Below are positions 6,434 through 9,767 of a stretch of 9,767 nt of DNA, piece after piece. The translations under genes and the position numbers were made by a program. Each line of letters begins with the position of its first letter. Positions within the stretch are counted from its first letter, which is position 1. Under the pieces are notes generated by a model. It was not told the origin of the DNA and ran no database searches. It was given only the letters and a program-made list of their open reading frames with translations. Source of the DNA: an uncultured bacterium (GTDB taxonomy: Bacteria > Patescibacteriota > Minisyncoccia > Moranbacterales > GWC2-37-73); assembly GCA_903866285.1 (NCBI GenBank), contig CAIPMZ010000067.1:1-9767 (forward strand). The letters are read 5' to 3'.

Positions 6434-6454
6434 CCTAATTTATGAATTTGTCAA
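6426..6454 (-). promoter_or_regulatory. Consensus promoter of the 139-aa gene
   Basis: The minus strand reads TTGACA (6454-6449), 17 nt, TATAAT (6431-6426): a perfect sigma-70-type promoter. The start would be near 6419, giving a leader of about 87 nt before the ATG at 6332. Its -35 box lies within codons 3-5 of uvrC. Confidence 0.75.
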
Positions 6455-8166
6455 GACTAAAGCAAAAAGTGGCTGAGTTGCCCCAAGAAGCGGGGGTGTA
6501 TTTTTTTTATGGCAAAGCTGAATCCGCCTTGGGTGGAGAATCCGCCTTGGGTGGGCGGGTTAAACGTGGGCCATTGCTGTATATTGGGAAGGCGACGAAC
6601 TTGAGGAGCAGGGTTGGGTCATATTTTCGGGGTGTTGTTAATAGTAAAGTTAGTGAAACTGAGGACGGGATCCTGAAACCTGCCTACCGGACAGGCAGGC
6701 AAGTTCAGGATGACAGAAAAAATAACGCTCAAGATGACAGAAAAGATAAAATTCAGGATGACAGAAAAAATATTTCTCAAGACGACACGACTATAAGAAT
6801 TAATGCGAAGCTACAAGTAGAACATTTAGAACAACTACAACATCCAGAGTCTAGCATCGTGCCTGGGCGGAGTGAGTGGATTGGTTCGATGATGCCGTTG
6901 GTGGAAGAGATCGAATTTGAGCAGACTGATTCGGTGTTGGAGGCTTTGATTTTAGAAAGTAACCTCATTAAGAAACATCAGCCGAAATATAACACCCTGG
7001 AAAAGGATGATAAAAGTTTTGCGTATTTTGTGATTACTAAAGAGGACTTTCCGAGGGTGCTGATAATGCGAAAGACGGACATACAAAATAGTCATCAGCC
7101 ATCAGTAATCAGTAATCAGAAAAATTCAAAATTAAATAAATCAAAATTGTTTGGAAATTGGAAATTGGAAATTGGAAATTTTTATGCTTATGGTCCTTAC
7201 ACCAGCAAGCAGCAGATGCAGATTGCGCTGAAAATAATTAGGCGGATTTTCCCCTTTCATGCTGGCAAGCAAAAAACTGAGCAGGGTTGTTTGGATTTTC
7301 AATTAGGCTTGTGTCCTGGGCCATATGCGGGGGCAATTTCCAAAGAAGACTACAAGAAAAATATTAATGGCATTAAGCTGATTTTGGCTGGCAAGAAAAA
7401 AAGTTTACTTGCTGGTTTGGAAAAAGAAATGAAAGCGCTGGCGAAAAACAATGAATTTGAAAAAGCCGCCGAGGTTCGGAATAAAATTTTTGCCTTGCAG
7501 CATATTCGAGATGTGGCGCTCATCACTAGGGAGATGGAACATGCAACATGGAACACGCAGGACAAGATACAAGAGACCTGCCTAACGGACAGGCAGGCAA
7601 GATACAATAACCAAAAAAATTCAAAATTCAAAATTCAAAATTCAAAATTATTTCGCGTTGAGGCGTATGATATCTCGAATATTTCTGGCACGGATGCGGT
7701 GGGCTCGATGGTGGTTTTTGCGGACGGCCAGCCAGATAAATCGCAATATCGCAAATTCAAGATCAAGACGGTCGAGGGCAGCAATGACGTAGCGATGATG
7801 AAAGAAGTGTTGCTGCGACGTTTTAAGAACGACTGGGCGATGCCGGATTTGATTTTATTGGATGGCGGGGCAGGACATGTGAACGCAATAAATGAGCTAA
7901 TTGTTAAACTTGGGTTAGTTGTTCTAGTTGTTGGGGTGGCTAAAGGACCAACTAGGAAAAATCTCAAATTACAAATGGCAAATTCCAAACAAAATACAAT
8001 ATACAATATACAAAATACTTTAGAAATAGATGCACAAAACCTTAATGATGACATTCGGTATATTTTGCAAGATAAGCTTCTGATTAAACAGATTATGGAT
8101 GAGGCGCATCGATTTGCGATCACGTTTCATCGGAAGTTGCGAGGCAAGAGAGCGCTTATGGGCTAA
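6442..8166 (+). CDS. uvrC: UvrC, excinuclease ABC subunit C, short form with insertions
   Basis: UvrC makes both incisions around damage in the UvrB-DNA complex. The 574-aa protein has a GIY-YIG domain (GVYFF at 18-22, LLYIGKATNLRSRV at 45-58, the conserved Glu in LILESNLI at 172), a UVR motif that binds UvrB (about 324-352), and an RNase H-like domain with the DDH triad visible as D410 (AYDISN), D474 (LDGG) and H556 (DEAHRF). Two usual parts are missing: the roughly 100 residues between UVR and RNase H, and the C-terminal helix-hairpin-helix pair, since the protein stops right after FHRKLRGKRALMG. At least five in-frame insertions of repeat DNA (residues about 27-38, 65-143, 214-247, 366-402, 507-527) add about 185 residues. 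No frame is broken and all catalytic residues remain, so it is probably functional. There is no Shine-Dalgarno. Confidence 0.95.
   Translation: MNLSRLKQKVAELPQEAGVYFFYGKAESALGGESALGGRVKRGPLLYIGKATNLRSRVGSYFRGVVNSKVSETEDGILKPAYRTGRQVQDDRKNNAQDDRKDKIQDDRKNISQDDTTIRINAKLQVEHLEQLQHPESSIVPGRSEWIGSMMPLVEEIEFEQTDSVLEALILESNLIKKHQPKYNTLEKDDKSFAYFVITKEDFPRVLIMRKTDIQNSHQPSVISNQKNSKLNKSKLFGNWKLEIGNFYAYGPYTSKQQMQIALKIIRRIFPFHAGKQKTEQGCLDFQLGLCPGPYAGAISKEDYKKNINGIKLILAGKKKSLLAGLEKEMKALAKNNEFEKAAEVRNKIFALQHIRDVALITREMEHATWNTQDKIQETCLTDRQARYNNQKNSKFKIQNSKLFRVEAYDISNISGTDAVGSMVVFADGQPDKSQYRKFKIKTVEGSNDVAMMKEVLLRRFKNDWAMPDLILLDGGAGHVNAINELIVKLGLVVLVVGVAKGPTRKNLKLQMANSKQNTIYNIQNTLEIDAQNLNDDIRYILQDKLLIKQIMDEAHRFAITFHRKLRGKRALMG
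6520..6555 (+). repeat. 18-bp tandem duplication in uvrC
   Basis: Two adjacent 18-bp units (GAATCCGCCTTGGGTGGA and a copy with one change) encode ESALGG twice. They sit in the loop between the two conserved strands of the GIY-YIG domain. Confidence 0.85.
6679..6703 (+). repeat. 25-bp hairpin repeat in uvrC, copy 1
   Basis: It has ends CCTGCCT and AGGCAGG around CGGAC and matches 7577-7601 at 24 of 25 positions. It is itself nested in an inverted pair, TCCTGAA (6671-6677) and TTCAGGA (6704-6710). Confidence 0.75.
6706..6786 (+). repeat. 24-bp tandem repeat in uvrC encoding QDDRK units
   Basis: Three full units and a partial one, starting at 6706, 6730, 6754 and 6778, each encode QDDRK plus three variable residues. 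They lie within an insertion of about 80 residues after the GIY-YIG motif. Confidence 0.85.
7081..7182 (+). repeat. In-frame AT-rich repeat insertion in uvrC (residues 214-247)
   Basis: It contains ATCAGTAATCAGTAATCAG (7101-7119), the unit found after uvrA, and a GGAAATTGGAAATT tandem. It falls between RVLIMRKTD and YAYGPYTSK, which are adjacent in other UvrC proteins. Confidence 0.7.
7537..7647 (+). repeat. In-frame repeat insertion in uvrC (residues 366-402)
   Basis: It is a patchwork of an AACATG-type repeat, the second 25-bp hairpin repeat (7577-7601), and a TTCAAAA tandem. It replaces the linker between the UVR motif and the RNase H-like domain. Confidence 0.7.
7577..7601 (+). repeat. 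25-bp hairpin repeat in uvrC, copy 2
   Basis: It differs from 6679-6703 at one base. AAGATACAA-type sequence occurs on both sides (7564-7572 and 7600-7608), as would be left by insertion into a tandem repeat or by target duplication. Confidence 0.75.
7960..8022 (+). repeat. In-frame AT-rich repeat insertion in uvrC (residues 507-527)
   Basis: It contains 7965-7993, which matches uvrA 3182-3210 at 27 of 29 positions, then an ATACAAT tandem. It lies after the conserved AKGPTRK within the RNase H-like domain. Confidence 0.7.
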
Positions 8167-8167
8167 C

Positions 8168-8400
8168 CTTTCTTTTCAGGAAAGAAAAGTTACAAAAGAA
8201 AATCGCACCGTGCTTGTTGCTGGGGCAAAAACTTCACTCTTCACTAAAATTCCCGCTGCGCTTCTTCTGCTGAAGAAGCTCGCTGAAAATTTCTTAACGC
8301 TTATCGCTCGTTTTTTGTCCGCCTCGGCAAGCCTCGAACGAGACGGGCCTATGCACTACGCAATGTGCGGACTGAGGAAAATTCAAATAATGTTTTAATT
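8168..8400. repeat. Repeat-derived DNA downstream of uvrC
   Basis: There is no credible gene. It holds a CTTTC/GAAAG inverted repeat just after the uvrC stop, a perfect 7-bp hairpin with TGCT loop (8261-8267 with 8272-8278), and the second copy of the uvrA insertion repeat (8322-8347). No terminator for uvrC is obvious. Confidence 0.55.
8322..8347 (+). repeat. Copy 2 of the repeat found in uvrA
   Basis: It matches uvrA 2838-2863 at 24 of 26 positions. It is noncoding here. Confidence 0.75.
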
Positions 8401-8421
8401 TTTAATTAATTCAAAAAACGT

Positions 8422-8706
8422 ATGATGTATGGATATGGAGTGGGTCATGGGCTTGGGCTTTTTGGCGAAATGTTTTCGCTGATTTTTTGGGTTTTGGTTA
8501 TTTGGCTAGTGGTTTCTTTGATTCGTCACAAGCACAGCGGGAAAGGTGCCTGTTGCGGCTCGGCAGCTTTGGAAAATTCTTGCTGTGGAAAAAAGGTTGA
8601 TAATGCCACTGACATTTTGCGTGAGCGTTTTGCCAAAGGGGAAATTTCCAAAGAAGAATTTGAAGAAAAATTGCAAGTGTTGGAAGACAAAAAGACAATC
8701 GATTGA
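8422..8706 (+). CDS. Small membrane protein with SHOCT domain
   Basis: The 94-aa protein has a glycine-rich N-terminus (MMYGYGVGHGLG), one hydrophobic helix (about 15-34), a basic stretch, a cysteine-rich linker with two CC pairs (GACCGS and NSCCGKK, residues about 43-56), and a C-terminal SHOCT domain (about 64-88: ILRERFAKGEISKEEFEEKLQVL). SHOCT is a short helical oligomerisation domain found at the ends of many bacterial membrane proteins; its partners are unknown here. The paired cysteines could bind metal or form disulfides. The gene stands alone, without a Shine-Dalgarno, and is followed by a strong terminator. ATG 8425 is an equally possible start. Confidence 0.85.
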   Translation: MMYGYGVGHGLGLFGEMFSLIFWVLVIWLVVSLIRHKHSGKGACCGSAALENSCCGKKVDNATDILRERFAKGEISKEEFEEKLQVLEDKKTID

Positions 8707-8726
8707 AAAATTTCTTGTTTGTGTTT

Positions 8727-8760
8727 AAAAAAGTGAACATCTTGGTGTTCACTTTTTTTT
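8727..8760 (+). terminator. Terminator after the SHOCT gene
   Basis: A 13-bp perfect stem (8727-8739 with 8746-8758) has a 6-nt loop and a run of eight T (8753-8760). It starts 20 nt after the TGA and is symmetric, so it may act on both strands. Confidence 0.85.
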
Positions 8761-8776
8761 ATATTCTATTTTTGAA

Positions 8777-8810
8777 TATGCTATTTCCCGCATATGCGGG
8801 AAATAGCATA
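8777..8810. repeat. Perfect 34-bp CATATG palindrome
   Basis: The arms 8777-8793 and 8794-8810 are exact complements without a spacer, meeting at GCATATGC. The arm is TATGCTATTTCCCGCAT. It is the first of three around the Cas2-like gene. Confidence 0.9.
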
Positions 8811-8878
8811 CTAGATAAATAGGTAAAAAGAAAGTATGGAATTGCATATCTACATAGCAAGCTTTCGTGCATATTAGT

Positions 8879-8916
8879 AATATGTTAATTCTGGCATATG
8901 CGGGAATTAACATATT
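8879..8916. repeat. 38-bp CATATG palindrome abutting the Cas2-like gene's promoter
   Basis: The arms AATATGTTAATTCTGGCAT and 8898-8916 pair at 17 of 19 positions. The right end overlaps the first two bases of the -35 box at 8915. Its position makes it a natural operator. Confidence 0.85.
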
Positions 8917-8943
8917 GTCTGATTTTGGAAAATACAATATAAT
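8915..8943 (+). promoter_or_regulatory. Promoter of the Cas2-like gene
   Basis: TTGTCT (8915-8920), 17 nt, and a perfect TATAAT (8938-8943). The start near 8950 leaves a purine-rich leader of about 77 nt; its GGA motifs are too far from the ATG at 9027 to serve as a ribosome binding site. Confidence 0.65.
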
Positions 8944-9026
8944 TAAGAAAAAAAGAGTGAGGAAAAAATAAAAAAGCGAAGGAAATAAAAAGGATAAGCA
9001 AGCTAGAAAAAATAAAATAAAAATGT

Positions 9027-9683
9027 ATGGCTGAAAAAAAGAAAAAGAAAATTCATAAAAAAGAAGTTTCAAATAAAATACCAATAAAAGAACGGTTGGA
9101 GAATTTTTTCTACTCTGACACCCCAACCGCTACTGCAACCAAATTTTTGTTGATGTTTCTTGGGATTACAGCTGTCGCTTGTGGTGGGGCTATTGTGCCT
9201 GGAATTTTGAAAGTGATTGATGAATTTGGAATGCCTGAAGAAAAATCAAAAAAATATTCTCGCAAGCAACTTGATAATGCCTTTGCTCACTTAAAACGAC
9301 AAAAACTGGTGGAAATAATCAAGGAAAAAGATGGCAAAATGCATGTGAAGCTTACCAATAAAGGTAAAAAGAGAGTGGTCGAATTTTCAATTGATACTTT
9401 GAAAATAAAAAAGCCAAGGAAATGGGATAAAAAGTGGCGGGTGCTTATGTTTGATATTCCTACTAAGCCGAAAATATACAATCAAGCTCGCGAAGCTTTG
9501 AGATCAAAAATAAAGGAACTCGGATTTTTTCAAATGCAAAAGAGTGTTTGGGTTTGTCCCTTTGAATGTGAAGACGAGCTTTTGTTTGTGGCTGAATTAT
9601 ATCATGTGGAAAAATATATTGAAGTTCTCACCGTGGAAAAACTTTTGCATGAAAGCATCCTTAAAAGAAAATTCAGACTTTAG
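9027..9683 (+). CDS. Winged-helix/Cas2-like protein, PaaX type, membrane-associated
   Basis: The 218-aa protein starts with a lysine-rich tail, then a hydrophobic segment (about 38-61, FLLMFLGITAVACGGAIVPG) that may cross the membrane. Residues about 74-122 look like a winged helix (YSRKQLDNAFAHLKRQKLVEI and the K-rich wing), and about 133-207 a ferredoxin-like Cas2 fold (WRVLMFDIPTK, then FFQMQKSVWVCPFE). The Asp in MFDIP corresponds to the conserved strand-1 Asp of Cas2. PaaX repressors combine a winged helix with a Cas2-like C-terminal domain; such proteins in this lineage are often labelled Cas2. There is no CRISPR array or cas1 nearby, so an adaptation role is unlikely. The upstream ATG at 9023 meets a stop at once. 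CATATG palindromes lie on both sides, suggesting it binds or processes them; this is inference. Confidence 0.85.
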   Translation: MAEKKKKKIHKKEVSNKIPIKERLENFFYSDTPTATATKFLLMFLGITAVACGGAIVPGILKVIDEFGMPEEKSKKYSRKQLDNAFAHLKRQKLVEIIKEKDGKMHVKLTNKGKKRVVEFSIDTLKIKKPRKWDKKWRVLMFDIPTKPKIYNQAREALRSKIKELGFFQMQKSVWVCPFECEDELLFVAELYHVEKYIEVLTVEKLLHESILKRKFRL

Positions 9684-9727
9684 TTTGAATTGCGAAATTT
9701 TTTTATTTGTATTTTTTTTTATTCATA

Positions 9728-9765
9728 AATATGCTAAATCCCGCATATGCGGGATTTAGCATATT
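9728..9765. repeat. Perfect 38-bp CATATG palindrome after the Cas2-like gene
   Basis: The arms 9728-9746 (AATATGCTAAATCCCGCAT) and 9747-9765 are exact complements. It begins 45 nt after the stop codon. No U-tract is visible before the window ends, so a terminator role cannot be judged. It is the best-conserved member of the family. Confidence 0.9.
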
Positions 9766-9767
9766 AC

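Noticed and set aside
8099..8398. 99-residue open frame overlapping the end of uvrC
   Set aside because: It begins inside uvrC in another frame and then runs through repeat DNA; no domain is recognisable and it is not a displaced helix-hairpin-helix.
8704..8706. Alternative code with TGA as glycine
   Set aside because: TGA ends two genes, each followed within about 25 nt by a strong terminator, and no TGA occurs inside uvrA or uvrC.
8749..9126. 125-residue open frame antisense to the Cas2-like gene's leader
   Set aside because: Low-complexity Phe/Leu/Ser translation of A-rich leader DNA, running through a terminator and two palindromes, with no start signals.
8777..9767. CRISPR array next to a Cas2-like gene
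   Set aside because: The repeats are palindromes at irregular spacing (68 bp, then over 800 bp) with no regular spacers, and there is no cas1.

Overview
The window reads like a chromosome segment from a small-genome, AT-rich member of the Candidate Phyla Radiation (Patescibacteria). This rests on the compact UvrC without a helix-hairpin-helix end, a stand-alone winged-helix/Cas2-like protein, many hairpin repeats that also invade genes, and the near absence of Shine-Dalgarno sequences on plus-strand genes. TGA is used as a stop, with terminators just downstream, so the code is standard and not the UGA=Gly code of Gracilibacteria/Absconditabacteria. The phylum call is inference.

Layout. Positions 1-999 hold a terminator of an upstream gene, a 48-aa minus-strand gene with its own promoter, ribosome binding site and terminator (336-482), and about 370 bp without a recognised gene. 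Positions 1000-2064 encode a membrane-anchored GILT/DsbA-like thioredoxin-fold protein, followed by a terminator and a perfect 46-bp palindrome. Positions 2408-5383 encode UvrA. Positions 5384-5912 carry no gene but contain two tandem copies of a nested inverted-repeat element. A 139-aa membrane-anchored protein of unknown function lies on the minus strand (5913-6332); its consensus promoter overlaps the start of uvrC. Positions 6442-8166 encode UvrC, followed by repeat-derived DNA, a small SHOCT-domain membrane protein (8422-8706) and its terminator. The last kilobase is a winged-helix/Cas2-like (PaaX-type) gene (9027-9683) bracketed by perfect or near-perfect palindromes centred on CATATG.

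How it works together. UvrA and UvrC are two of the three parts of the nucleotide excision repair nuclease; uvrB is not in the window. Both carry in-frame insertions of dispersed noncoding repeats, some shared between the two genes in different reading frames.

The most interesting signal is a family of CATATG-centred palindromes. Three members surround the Cas2-like gene, one abutting its promoter. Two more sit at the heart of the composite elements near 5.5-5.7 kb. Two looser relatives lie near 0.1 and 2.3 kb. They could be binding sites or substrates of the Cas2-like protein, or a mobile hairpin family; the sequence alone does not decide.
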